Translations under genes and position numbers: made by a program | The notes under the pieces: model-generated | Told to the model about the DNA's origin: nothing | What the model saw: the letters and a program-made list of their open reading frames with translations, nothing else | The model's database searches: none | In this document: positions 33,939 through 42,327 of the stretch, piece after piece | Layout of the letters: each line of letters begins with the position of its first letter | How positions within the stretch are numbered: the stretch's first letter is position 1 | DNA from: Janthinobacterium psychrotolerans | GTDB taxonomy: Bacteria > Pseudomonadota > Gammaproteobacteria > Burkholderiales > Burkholderiaceae_D | Direction: 5' to 3' | Length of the DNA: 64,000 nt | Assembly: GCF_001677885.1 (NCBI RefSeq) | Contig: NZ_LOCQ01000056.1 | Coordinates: 1 to 64,000, forward strand

Positions 33939-34925
33939 ATGAAACAACGCGTATTCGGCCGTACCGGCCACAGCATTTCCGAAATTGGCTTTGGCGCCTG
34001 GGCCATCGGCGGCGCCTGGGGCGACGTCAGCAGCGAGGACGCCAAGGCGGCCCTGCATGCGGCGCTCGACGCCGGCACCAACTTTATCGACACGGCCGAC
34101 GTCTATGGCGACGGCCGCTCCGAGCGCTTTATTGCCGAAGTGCTCAAGGAGCGCGGCGGCGCAAAACCGTATGTGGCGAGCAAGGCCGGGCGCCGCTTGT
34201 CGCCGCACGTGGCCGACGGCTACAACGAAGAAAACCTGGTGGCCTTTGTCGAGCGCTCGCTGGTCAACCTCGATACCGACTGCCTGGACCTGGTGCAGCT
34301 GCACTGCCCGCCACCGGACGTCTATTACCGCCCGGAAGTGTTCGATGCGATGGACCGCATGGTCACCGCCGGCAAGATCCGCCACTATGGCGTGTCGGTG
34401 GAAAAGGTCGAGGAAGCCTTGAAGGCGATCGAATACCCGAACGTGGCCTCGATCCAGATCATCTACAATATTTTTCGCCAGCGCCCGAACCAGCTGTTTT
34501 TCGCGGAGGCGAAAAAGCGCGATATCGGCGTGATCGTGCGCGTGCCGCTGGCCTCGGGCGTGCTGACGGGCAAGATGCACGCCAACACGGCGTTTGCGGC
34601 CGACGACCACCGCGCCTTCAACCGCAATGGCGAAGCGTTCGACAAGGGGGAAACCTTCTCCGGCGTGCCGTATGAGGTGGCGCTGGAGGTGGTAGAGGAA
34701 ATCCGCCGCCTGGTGCCGGGCAATGCCACGATGGCGCAGTTCGCCCTGCGCTGGATCCTGATGGAAGACAGCGTCAGTACCGTGATCCCGGGCGCGCGCA
34801 ATGCACAGCAGGCGGCAGCGAACAGCGCCGCCAGCAACCTGGCCGCCCTGAGCGCGGACACCATGGACGCCTTGCGCGCCATTTACCAGCATCGCATCGC
34901 CCCATTTGTGCATCAGCGCTGGTAA
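33939..34925 (+). CDS. Aldo/keto reductase
   Basis: A 328-residue NADPH-dependent oxidoreductase with the (beta/alpha)8 fold. The catalytic set is visible: Asp and Tyr in NFIDTADVYGDGRSE, Lys in YVASKAGRR and His in LVQLHCPPPD. The cofactor end contains STVIPGARNAQQAAAN. It starts 14 bp after the SDR gene. In this operon with two other dehydrogenases it probably acts on a sugar or sugar lactone precursor, by context only. Confidence 0.9.
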   Translation: MKQRVFGRTGHSISEIGFGAWAIGGAWGDVSSEDAKAALHAALDAGTNFIDTADVYGDGRSERFIAEVLKERGGAKPYVASKAGRRLSPHVADGYNEENLVAFVERSLVNLDTDCLDLVQLHCPPPDVYYRPEVFDAMDRMVTAGKIRHYGVSVEKVEEALKAIEYPNVASIQIIYNIFRQRPNQLFFAEAKKRDIGVIVRVPLASGVLTGKMHANTAFAADDHRAFNRNGEAFDKGETFSGVPYEVALEVVEEIRRLVPGNATMAQFALRWILMEDSVSTVIPGARNAQQAAANSAASNLAALSADTMDALRAIYQHRIAPFVHQRW

Positions 34926-34963
34926 GATTGCGGCTCCTGTGTGACTTAGAAGAAAGAGAATCG

Positions 34964-35890
34964 ATGTCAGCTATCAAACTGGGTATTGTCGGCGTCGGCA
35001 AGATTGCCACCGACCAGCATTTGCCCGCCATCGCCGCCAACGGCGACTTTCAACTGCTGGCCTCGGCCAGCCGCAACGCCACCGTTCCAGGCCTGCCGGG
35101 CTTCACGTCCATCGACGAGATGCTGGCGCAGCAGCCGGACATCGAAGCCGTTGCCCTGTGCATGCCGCCCCAGCACCGCTACCAGGCGGCGCGCGCCGCG
35201 CTGTTGGCCGGCAAGCATGTGTTCATGGAAAAGCCACCCGGCGCCACCCTGTCGGAAGTGGAAGACCTGGACCAGCTGGCCCAGTCCAGGGGCGTGACGC
35301 TGTTCGCCAGCTGGCACTCGCGCCATGCGCCGGCGGTGCAGGTCATCAAGGCCTTCCTGGCCAAGCATGCGCCGCGCCAGGTGCATGTGATCTGGAAGGA
35401 AGACGTGCGCCACTGGCATCCGGGCCAGGAATGGATCTGGGAAGCCGGTGGCCTGGGCGTGTTCGATCCGGGCATCAACGCCCTGTCGATCGTCACGGAA
35501 ATTTTGCCGACCGCCATGTTCCTGAAATCGGGCGTGCTGGAGTTCCCGGCCAACCGCGACGCGCCGATCGCCGCCGACCTGCGCTTTACCGACGCCAACG
35601 GCCTGGACGTGCACGCCGAATTCGACTGGCGCCAGACCGGCAAGCAAAGCTGGGACATTATCATCACCACCGAAGCCGGTGTGCTGCGCATGGCCGATGG
35701 CGGTGCCAAACTGTGGCTGGACGATGTGGCGCAAGAACTGGGCGATGAAGGCGAGTACCCTTCGCTGTATCGCCATTTCGCCGCTCTGGTACAAAACGGC
35801 AAATCGGACGTCGACCTGTCGCCGCTGCGCCATGTGGCCGACGCCTTTATGCTGGGCAAGCGCAAGGCCGTCGAAGACTTCCACAGCTAA
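34964..35890 (+). CDS. Gfo/Idh/MocA-family sugar dehydrogenase
   Basis: A 308-residue enzyme of the Gfo/Idh/MocA family, with the Rossmann start LGIVGVGKIATDQHLPAIAA, the lysine motif FMEKPPGATLSEVEDL and the active-site segment GLGVFDPGINALSIV. The start resembles bacterial galactose/L-arabinose 1-dehydrogenases (from memory), so oxidation of an aldose to its lactone is likely. ATG 34964 was chosen because AGAAAGAGAA lies directly ahead. It is the third gene of the operon. Confidence 0.88.
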   Translation: MSAIKLGIVGVGKIATDQHLPAIAANGDFQLLASASRNATVPGLPGFTSIDEMLAQQPDIEAVALCMPPQHRYQAARAALLAGKHVFMEKPPGATLSEVEDLDQLAQSRGVTLFASWHSRHAPAVQVIKAFLAKHAPRQVHVIWKEDVRHWHPGQEWIWEAGGLGVFDPGINALSIVTEILPTAMFLKSGVLEFPANRDAPIAADLRFTDANGLDVHAEFDWRQTGKQSWDIIITTEAGVLRMADGGAKLWLDDVAQELGDEGEYPSLYRHFAALVQNGKSDVDLSPLRHVADAFMLGKRKAVEDFHS

Positions 35891-36093
35891 GACTGGCAGT
35901 TGGCCGGGATCGCGCCCTGCCGCGGCCCCGGTCTTGATCAGTATCAAGGTGCGCCGGGCAATCCGGCGCCTAAGTGGGGTCACGCACGGTGGACCCGCTG
36001 ATCGCCCCTTAAGTTGGCCTGGGGCGCCCCCGTGCGGGCAGCAGACGGCTGCGCTCACTGCCTGCCCTGCTGCGATTTTTCATGGAGTGATCT

Positions 36094-37119
36094 ATGGCTA
36101 TCCAGTTAAAACCGGTCAAATCCCAGGTCATGGTCATCACCGGCGCCACCAGCGGCATCGGCTTGACCACCGCGCGGGCGGCGGCCCGCAAAGGCGCGCG
36201 CCTGGTGCTGGCGGCGCGCGACAGCGACGCGTTGGACCAGCTCGTCACACAATTGCGCGCCGATGGTGCCGAGGCGCTGGCCGTTCCCGTCGATGTCGGC
36301 GTGCGCGAGCAGGTCGAGGCATTGGCCCGCGCCGCCATGGAACGCCATGGCCGCATCGATACCTGGGTCAACAATGCCGGTATTTCCATCTATGGCCGCC
36401 TGCAGGAGGTGCCGCTGGCCGACCAGGAACGGCTGTTCCAGACCAACTTCTGGGGTATCGTGCATGGCTCGCTGGTGGCGCTGGAACAAATGAAAGACGG
36501 CGGCGCCATTATCAATCTCGGCAGCGAAGTGTCGGACCGGGCCGTACCGCTGCAAGGCATGTACAGCGCATCGAAGCATGCGGTCAAGGGTTTTACCGAT
36601 GCCTTGCGCATGGAAATCGAGAACGATGGCAAGCCGGTGTCGGTCACCCTGATCAAGCCGGCCGGCATCGACACCCAGTTCACCAGCCACGCGCGCAACT
36701 ACATGAAGAACGAACCCGAACTGCCGGCGCCGCTGTATGCGCCCGAACTGGTTGCCGACGCCATCCTGTACGCGGCCGAACATCCGCGGCGCGATATCTT
36801 CGTGGGTGGCGCCTCGCGGCTGATTTCGCTCGAAGGCATGATCATGCCGCGCCTGCTCGACAAATTCATGAATCTGTTCATGTTCCGCCAGCAGCAAAAA
36901 GCGCAATTGTCGGCGCCGCAGCGCGGCGACGCACTGTATAAGCCAGGCAAGCAAGGCTTGCGCCAGCGCGAGGGCGGCCGCAGCAGCAAGGTCCACGAGC
37001 ATTCGGCATATACTTACCTGACGACGCGCGGCAAGCCAGTCGCCCTGAGCCTGCTGGCCGGCGGTGTACTGCTGGCGGCGTGGAAACTGTCCCATGGCAC
37101 GCGCGAACACCATCGATAA
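36094..37119 (+). CDS. SDR oxidoreductase with C-terminal membrane anchor
   Basis: A 341-residue dehydrogenase: cofactor site MVITGATSGIGLTTARAA, NNAGISIYG, and catalytic YSASKHAVKGF. It is longer than a classic SDR by about 90 residues. The extra tail is basic and ends in one hydrophobic segment (PVALSLLAGGVLLAAWKL), which suggests attachment to the inner membrane. The 203-bp gap before it holds no gene that I can see. It is followed after 19 bp by a DJ-1/PfpI gene. Confidence 0.88.
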   Translation: MAIQLKPVKSQVMVITGATSGIGLTTARAAARKGARLVLAARDSDALDQLVTQLRADGAEALAVPVDVGVREQVEALARAAMERHGRIDTWVNNAGISIYGRLQEVPLADQERLFQTNFWGIVHGSLVALEQMKDGGAIINLGSEVSDRAVPLQGMYSASKHAVKGFTDALRMEIENDGKPVSVTLIKPAGIDTQFTSHARNYMKNEPELPAPLYAPELVADAILYAAEHPRRDIFVGGASRLISLEGMIMPRLLDKFMNLFMFRQQQKAQLSAPQRGDALYKPGKQGLRQREGGRSSKVHEHSAYTYLTTRGKPVALSLLAGGVLLAAWKLSHGTREHHR

Positions 37120-37138
37120 TCAACAGGAGACGCAACAC

Positions 37139-37714
37139 ATGCCAAGCGCCATCACCATACTGACCGAAGGCTTTGCCGACTGGGAAACCGGCCTGTTCAA
37201 CGCTACCGCCCGCCTGTATTACGGCTTCGATACGCGCTTTGCCACGCCGCAGGGCAAACCCGTGACGTCGTCGGGCGGCATGCTGGTCACGCCACAGCTG
37301 GCGATCGAGGACATCGGGCTCGATGGCCTTGACGTACTGCTGCTGTGCGGCGGCCCGGGCTGGCAAAACGCCGGCGCGCCCGATATCAAGGCGCTGCTGC
37401 TCGACGCGCAACGGCGCCAGGTGGTGCTGGCCGGCATCTGCGACGGCACCCGCGTGCTGGCGCAGGCGGGCCTGCTCGACCGTGTACGCCATACCTCGAA
37501 TTCGGCCGACAATCTGGCGTCCATCGGCACCTATGCCGGCGCGGCGCTGTACCAGGACGTGCCGCATGCGGTGGCGGACCAGCGCGTGATCACGGCGCCC
37601 GGCACCGCGCCGGTGACCTTCACGGCCGCGGTGCTGGCGGCGCTGGGCATTGCCGACGATGGCCTGAAAGGCTACCTGGCCTTGCATGCCGCCGAACACC
37701 GCGACCAAGGATAA
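37139..37714 (+). CDS. DJ-1/PfpI family protein
   Basis: A 191-residue protein of the class-I glutamine amidotransferase-like fold. The nucleophile elbow GICDGTRVL holds Cys at residue 101, and the fold start is AITILTEGFADWETGLFNA. Such proteins include deglycases, chaperones and amidases; the exact role is open. ATG 37139 has an AGGAGA sequence ahead. It probably shares the transcript of the preceding SDR gene. Confidence 0.85.
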   Translation: MPSAITILTEGFADWETGLFNATARLYYGFDTRFATPQGKPVTSSGGMLVTPQLAIEDIGLDGLDVLLLCGGPGWQNAGAPDIKALLLDAQRRQVVLAGICDGTRVLAQAGLLDRVRHTSNSADNLASIGTYAGAALYQDVPHAVADQRVITAPGTAPVTFTAAVLAALGIADDGLKGYLALHAAEHRDQG

Positions 37715-37776
37715 GCGCTACCACTTTTTACCCATTGCAGACCCGTTGCTCGTGTACCTGCCTGGAAGCCACGAAA

Positions 37777-38820
37777 ATGACCTTATTGCTGAAAGCAGTC
37801 ACGAGTTTATTGGTCCTTTGCCTGTTCCCGGCAGCACAGGCGCAGACGGATGACTATACGGCCAGGATCGACCGGCTGATCCTTGAAAAGAGCCCCCGCA
37901 GTTTCAATGGCGTCATTCTGATCACGCAACACGGCAAAACAAAATATTCACGAGCCGTGGGTTACGCTGACAGGGAGAAAAAAATAGCATTGAAGCCCAA
38001 CGACAATTTCAGGATCATGTCGAACAGCAAACAGATCACGGCGGTACTGATACTGCGAGAGGTTGAGAAAGGCACGATAGACCTGCATAGCCCTGTCAGA
38101 AAATACCTGCCGGACCTGCCGCAGGCTTGGGCAGACACGGTGACGGTGCATCAATTGCTTAATTTTTCAGCAGGCATCACCGAGATGGACCAGCCTTTGA
38201 GCTTCCCGCCGGGCACGGATTTTTTATATGGCGTGACAGCGTACAGCATGCTGGGCGCCATTATTGAAAAGGCCAGCGGGCAGAAATACATCCAGGCGGC
38301 AAACGGGCTGTTCCGGGAATTGGGCATGAACAGCAGTTTTTGCTACGAGGAGGATAAAAACAATGACGTCATCAAGGGCTACGTCAATTCAAACAATACT
38401 TTCACATTGAAACAGCACCCGGTCCAGGGCGCAGCCTGGCTGGCTTTCATCCCCGCTGGCGGCATGGTATCGAATGCAAGCGACTTGAATCTCTGGGACC
38501 AAAAGCTACATCATGGCCAAATCCTGACGCCGTCCGCCTACAAGCTGATGACCAGTTACAACATCGCCAGCCAGCACGTGGCGTTTGGCGACGAAAAAAT
38601 CGGTTATGGCTACGGCGTGTATGTGAACGACAACATCCCGGCCAGCTATATCGGCCACTCGGGCAAGGGGCTGGGTTTCGCGTCCATCAAGGTCTACTTT
38701 CCCGGGAAAGATGTCGATCTGATCGTGCTGGAAAACCAGTCCAGCGAAGACAGCGCGCTGCATTACCACTTCGAAATCAAAATCCGGGAGATCGTGATGG
38801 ACAGCAGTCTTTCAAGGTAA
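37777..38820 (+). CDS. Serine hydrolase of the class C beta-lactamase/D-Ala-peptidase family
   Basis: A 347-residue secreted enzyme with signal peptide LLVLCLFPAAQAQ. The catalytic SxxK motif is S82-N-S-K85 (RIMSNSKQITA). The second motif, usually YxN, reads FLYGVTAYSMLG, so the Asn is replaced by Val. The third motif is YIGHSGKGLGFAS, like the HTG/HSG form in this family. Substrate could be a peptide, ester or beta-lactam; resistance cannot be assumed. The gene is much richer in A and T than its neighbours: two sampled 60-base stretches give about 40-42 percent GC. It may have been acquired by transfer. Confidence 0.88.
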   Translation: MTLLLKAVTSLLVLCLFPAAQAQTDDYTARIDRLILEKSPRSFNGVILITQHGKTKYSRAVGYADREKKIALKPNDNFRIMSNSKQITAVLILREVEKGTIDLHSPVRKYLPDLPQAWADTVTVHQLLNFSAGITEMDQPLSFPPGTDFLYGVTAYSMLGAIIEKASGQKYIQAANGLFRELGMNSSFCYEEDKNNDVIKGYVNSNNTFTLKQHPVQGAAWLAFIPAGGMVSNASDLNLWDQKLHHGQILTPSAYKLMTSYNIASQHVAFGDEKIGYGYGVYVNDNIPASYIGHSGKGLGFASIKVYFPGKDVDLIVLENQSSEDSALHYHFEIKIREIVMDSSLSR

Positions 38821-39094
38821 GCCGCAGGTCACCGGACCACGGCGGCGGCTGGAAGCGCCAAAACTGCCTCAGATCAAGATTTTCGCCCCGTTTATCCCCG
38901 TGTTTTCGTGCTTTTGCAGCCGGATCTTGCCATCGGCACTATAATGTCGGCACCGCGAGCGGCGACATTGGTGGCGATAGACGGTAACAATTTCATGTCG
39001 GGGCCAGTACAATAGCGGCTGGACCACCATGGGGTACCACTTTTTGCCAGCAGTTGCCAGCACCTAACCATTTTTTGACCAGCAAACAAATACT
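38821..39094. other. Gap before the ferredoxin-NADP reductase gene
   Basis: 274 bases without a convincing gene. CACTATAATG near 38940 contains a good -10-like TATAAT. A short leader follows up to ATG 39095, which has no clear Shine-Dalgarno sequence. The left part continues the AT-rich composition of the serine hydrolase gene. Confidence 0.35.
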
Positions 39095-39868
39095 ATGAGT
39101 TCGATGAATGAAGAGCGCGTCTTAAGCGTGCACCACTGGACGGATACCCTGTTCTCCTTTACGACCACGCGCGATCCTTCGTTGCGTTTCTCGAATGGCC
39201 ATTTCACGATGATCGGCCTGCGCGTGGACGGCAAGCCGCTGCTGCGCGCCTACAGCATCGCCAGCGCCAACTACGAAGAGCACCTGGAGTTTTTCAGCAT
39301 CAAGGTACCGGGCGGCCCGCTGACCTCGCGCCTGCAGCACCTGGAAGTGGGCGATACCGTGATCGTCGGCCGCAAGCCGACCGGTACCCTGGTCTCCGAC
39401 TACCTGCTGCCAGGCAAGCGCCTGTACATGCTGTCGACCGGCACCGGCCTGGCGCCGTTCCTGTCCATCGTGCGCGATCCGGACATCTACGAGCGCTTCG
39501 ACCAGCTGATCCTGGTCCATGGCGTACGTCACGTCGATGAGCTGGCCTACCACGACCTGCTGGTAGAGCACCTGCCGAAGGATGAGTTCCTGGGCGAAAT
39601 GGTGACCGACAAGCTGCGCTACTACCCGACCGTGACCCGCGAAGACTACCGCAACATGGGCCGCATCACGTCCCTGATCGAAAGCGGCAAGCTGTTCGAA
39701 GACCTGGGCGTGCCTGCGCTGGACCCGGCCGTCGACCGCGTGATGATCTGCGGCAGCTCCGACATGCTGCGCGACCTGAAGGACATGCTGGAAGAGCGCG
39801 GTTTCAAGGAAGGCAATACCTCCACGCCGGGCGACTTTGTGGTCGAGCGCGCGTTCGCCGAGAAGTAA
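39095..39868 (+). CDS. fpr: Ferredoxin--NADP+ reductase
   Basis: A 257-residue flavoenzyme that moves electrons between NADPH and ferredoxin or flavodoxin, often induced by oxidative stress. FAD site LLRAYSIASANY; NADPH site LSTGTGLAPFLSIVRDP; late CGSSDMLRDLK. Length and motifs match the bacterial Fpr type (E. coli Fpr has 248 residues). It is a single gene. The end VVERAFAEK is typical of the family. Confidence 0.95.
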   Translation: MSSMNEERVLSVHHWTDTLFSFTTTRDPSLRFSNGHFTMIGLRVDGKPLLRAYSIASANYEEHLEFFSIKVPGGPLTSRLQHLEVGDTVIVGRKPTGTLVSDYLLPGKRLYMLSTGTGLAPFLSIVRDPDIYERFDQLILVHGVRHVDELAYHDLLVEHLPKDEFLGEMVTDKLRYYPTVTREDYRNMGRITSLIESGKLFEDLGVPALDPAVDRVMICGSSDMLRDLKDMLEERGFKEGNTSTPGDFVVERAFAEK

Positions 39869-40298
39869 TCTTTCGCGCCCTACCCCCGGGGGCCTGGCCT
39901 TGCCGCATGCGGTGGCGCCGGGCCCTCGGTGTTTGCAGCACTGGTTTTGCCGTCTGGCACCGCCACTGCGCAGCATAGCAAGCTGGCGCCGGGCGTACCG
40001 CGCCTGATCTTCCAGCGTCCGTCCGGCATCACCCATCCAGCGTTGCTGGAGACCGATATCGTGCTGCCCGACGATCCGTTTACGCCGCGCGCGCTGGTCG
40101 AGGCCGTGCAAGCCTTGTAGCGCGCATGGCGAGGACGTCTTGTGAAACCCTCCACACATCCTTATCCCCATCGCGGCCGATAATTCCCCGCAGTTCCGGC
40201 GCACGCAGATTCCTACATCAAAACAGGAGCCGGCCTATTTCCAGCGCTGCAGACCAGGCCGACAATGGTTTGTCGCTCAATGATGAAGAGGCCACGCC
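39869..40298. other. Gene-poor stretch with an 84-codon open frame continuing the fpr frame
   Basis: 430 bases. Directly after the fpr stop, the same reading frame stays open to a TAG at 40118-40120. It reads, among other parts, KLAPGVPRLIFQRPSG and IVLPDDPFTPRALVEAVQAL. It looks protein-like but has no good start, except a GTG at 39929, and I do not recognise it. It could be the 3' remnant of a lost gene. From 40121 to 40298 I see only a leader for the next gene. Confidence 0.3.
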
Positions 40299-41030
40299 GT
40301 GCAGCTTGCCCGTATTTTTTCCCTGTGCGCGCTGCTTGCCGCCTGCGGCGACCAGGCCCCGCAGTCGCCCGTCAACGCCCCAGGCAATGCCGCCAGCGTC
40401 GCCACGCGCAGCCTCGACGCGGGCGCAGCGGTGCTGCAGGACAAGCCGCCAATCGACGCGCTGAACGCCTACCTCGACGGCTTTCATTTTTACAGTGGCA
40501 ATATGAAAAGCCAGATGGAAGCCCATCACTATTGCGCCATCGTCAATGACGACGTGATCCAGTGCGTGATCTATGATGGCAATGTCCGGGATGCGAAACT
40601 GATGGGAGTGGAATACATCGTCAGCGGCAAGCTGTTCCAGGGCCTGCCGCCAGCCGAAAAAACGCTGTGGCACAGCCATGTGCATGAAGTCAAATCGGGC
40701 CAGCTGATCGCGCCCGGCATTCCAGAGGCGGCCGAAAAGGCGCTGATGCAAAAACTGGTGGGCACGTATGGCAAGACCTGGCATACCTGGCATACGGATC
40801 GGCGTCAGCAACTGCCGCTGGGCGTGCCGCAGCTGATGATGGGTTTTACGCAGGATGGCCAGGCCGACGCGGCCATGGTGGCGGCGCGCGATGCGCGTTT
40901 CAAGGTGCAGTCGGCCGACAAGCGCCGCCAGCGCCAGGATATTGCCGCGCCGGCCATCGACGCGGGCGCCGATGCCTGGCAGCATGGCAAAGTGATACAG
41001 TTGCAGGACCCGGCCGGCAGCACGCACTAG
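40299..41030 (+). CDS. OBAP/DUF1264-like lipoprotein
   Basis: A 243-residue protein with a lipoprotein signal (IFSLCALLAACGDQ, lipobox LAAC). The body (HHYCAIVNDDVIQCVIYDGN, then WHSHVHEVKSGQLI) matches the oil-body-associated/DUF1264 family, whose bacterial role is unknown. The start is GTG 40299, preceded by GAAGAGG at good spacing. It is a single gene. The Cys and His content near the conserved core may bind a ligand, but this is not established. Confidence 0.75.
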   Translation: MQLARIFSLCALLAACGDQAPQSPVNAPGNAASVATRSLDAGAAVLQDKPPIDALNAYLDGFHFYSGNMKSQMEAHHYCAIVNDDVIQCVIYDGNVRDAKLMGVEYIVSGKLFQGLPPAEKTLWHSHVHEVKSGQLIAPGIPEAAEKALMQKLVGTYGKTWHTWHTDRRQQLPLGVPQLMMGFTQDGQADAAMVAARDARFKVQSADKRRQRQDIAAPAIDAGADAWQHGKVIQLQDPAGSTH

Positions 41031-41074
41031 CGAGCCGGTTGTCGTGCAAGGCATTCTGGGCGATAATTACGGCC

Positions 41075-41323
41075 ATGAACGATACCACTACCTTACCCCC
41101 ATTGCCCGATCGCCTGTCGATCGATCCCAGCAGCCCTTATCACGTCGCCGCCGTGTTTGAAAACGACGTGGGCATCAAGTTCAACGACAAGGAACGCCTC
41201 GACGTCGAAGAATATTGCATCAGCGAACGCTGGATCAAGGTTGCCTCGACCAAGTCGCTGGACCGCCGCGGCCGTCCGCTGCAGATCAAACTGAAAGGCA
41301 AGGTCGAAGCGTTCTACCGCTGA
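41075..41323 (+). CDS. DUF3297 family protein
   Basis: An 82-residue protein (LPPLPDRLSIDPSSPYHVAA, then VGIKFNDKERLDVEEYC and LQIKLKGKVEAFYR) of a conserved small family in Proteobacteria. No function is known. Charged and soluble. It starts at ATG 41075 and is followed by a strong terminator. Confidence 0.88.
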   Translation: MNDTTTLPPLPDRLSIDPSSPYHVAAVFENDVGIKFNDKERLDVEEYCISERWIKVASTKSLDRRGRPLQIKLKGKVEAFYR

Positions 41324-41354
41324 TACTTGCGCTGGCTCTTGTTCACCTGCATGC

Positions 41355-41381
41355 AAAAGGCCGACGCGTTCGGCCTTTTTT
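41355..41381. terminator. Rho-independent terminator, probably bidirectional
   Basis: AAAAGGCCGA, a CGCGT loop and TCGGCCTTTT followed by more T form a strong 10-bp stem. T-runs occur on both strands, and the two flanking genes converge on it, so it should stop transcription from both sides. Confidence 0.85.
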
Positions 41382-41483
41382 GCGTGTAGCTTTCAGGTTT
41401 TAAACCACGCCGCAGGTGATGTTTGCGCCTGTGCGGCGGCGCGCGGCGCAGGGCCTGCTAGCGAGGCAATACACGGCATGCCG

Positions 41484-42308
41484 TCAGTGCCGCTGGATTT
41501 CGATCAGCTCGATTTCGAACAGCTTGGGCCACAGCTTGCCGGTCACAAACAGGCGTTTGCCGTGCTTGTCCCAGGCGATGCCATTGAGCACGGCGTCGGG
41601 GTTGGCGGTGCCGCGCTGCTCGGGCGGCAGCAGGCCCGTCAGGTCGATCCAGCCCACCACCTTGCCGCTGGCCGGGTCGATGCGGGCGATCACGTCGGCA
41701 CCCCAGACGTTGGCGTACAGTTGGCCGTCGACGATTTCCAGTTCGTTCAGGCGCTCGATGGGCTTGCCTTCGGCCTTGACGTCGAAGCGGCGCACTTCGG
41801 CCAGGGTTTTCGGGTTCAGCACGCGGATGGCGGCGCTGCCATCGCTCATGTAGACATATTTTGCATCGCTGGCCAGGCCCCAGCCTTCGCCCTTGTACTC
41901 GAACTTGCGCTTCAGTTTGAAGGTTTTCTGGTCGAACACATAGCCGGTCTGCGAAGTCCAGGTCAGCGCCAGGATCTCGTCGCCGATGTCCGTAATGCCT
42001 TCGCCAAACACGCTTTGATCGAGCATCTCGCGCTGCAGCACCCTGCCCGTCTTCAGCTCAACCTTGCGCAAGGAGGACTGGCCGTTCTGGCCCGTGCTTT
42101 CATACAGGTGGCCGTCCTTGAACAGCAGACCCTGGGTGAAGGCGCGCGGGTCGTGCGGATAGGTATTTTTGACCAGAAAACCGTAGACGGGAATGGCGGC
42201 CTGGGCATAACCCATTTCGCCCATCAGCCCGACCGTGCATGCCAGGCCCAGCAGCAAGGATGTGGAGGTGCGCCTGAGTTTGGCCGTGACGGTGGTGTAC
42301 ATATTCAT
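41484..42308 (-). CDS. Glutaminyl-peptide cyclotransferase (plant-type beta-propeller)
   Basis: A 274-residue enzyme of the glutamine cyclotransferase family (PF05096), which turns amino-terminal Gln into pyroglutamate. A signal peptide with a long leader is present (SLLLGLACTVGLMG). The family core reads YPHDPRAFTQGLLF, LYESTGQNGQSSLRKV and LNGIAWDKHGKRLFVTGKLW, with Asp, Glu and Trp residues typical of the propeller. It is likely exported. It shares the 20-bp gap with the LysR gene at 42328, on the same strand. Confidence 0.88.
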   Translation of the reverse strand: MNMYTTVTAKLRRTSTSLLLGLACTVGLMGEMGYAQAAIPVYGFLVKNTYPHDPRAFTQGLLFKDGHLYESTGQNGQSSLRKVELKTGRVLQREMLDQSVFGEGITDIGDEILALTWTSQTGYVFDQKTFKLKRKFEYKGEGWGLASDAKYVYMSDGSAAIRVLNPKTLAEVRRFDVKAEGKPIERLNELEIVDGQLYANVWGADVIARIDPASGKVVGWIDLTGLLPPEQRGTANPDAVLNGIAWDKHGKRLFVTGKLWPKLFEIELIEIQRH

Positions 42309-42327
42309 GGAAAATAGTTGCGGTCGC

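Noticed and set aside
35891-36093. Small gene or terminator between the dehydrogenase operon and the next SDR gene
   Set aside because: GC-rich partial inverted repeats are present, but there is no clean stem with a T tract and no coding frame with a start and ribosome binding site.
37777-38820. A beta-lactamase resistance gene
   Set aside because: The family also holds peptidases and esterases, and the YxN motif is altered; resistance cannot be claimed from sequence.
39880-40155. 91-codon minus-strand frame near 40000
   Set aside because: Ser/Gly-rich antisense-like composition; the plus frame in the same place looks more protein-like.
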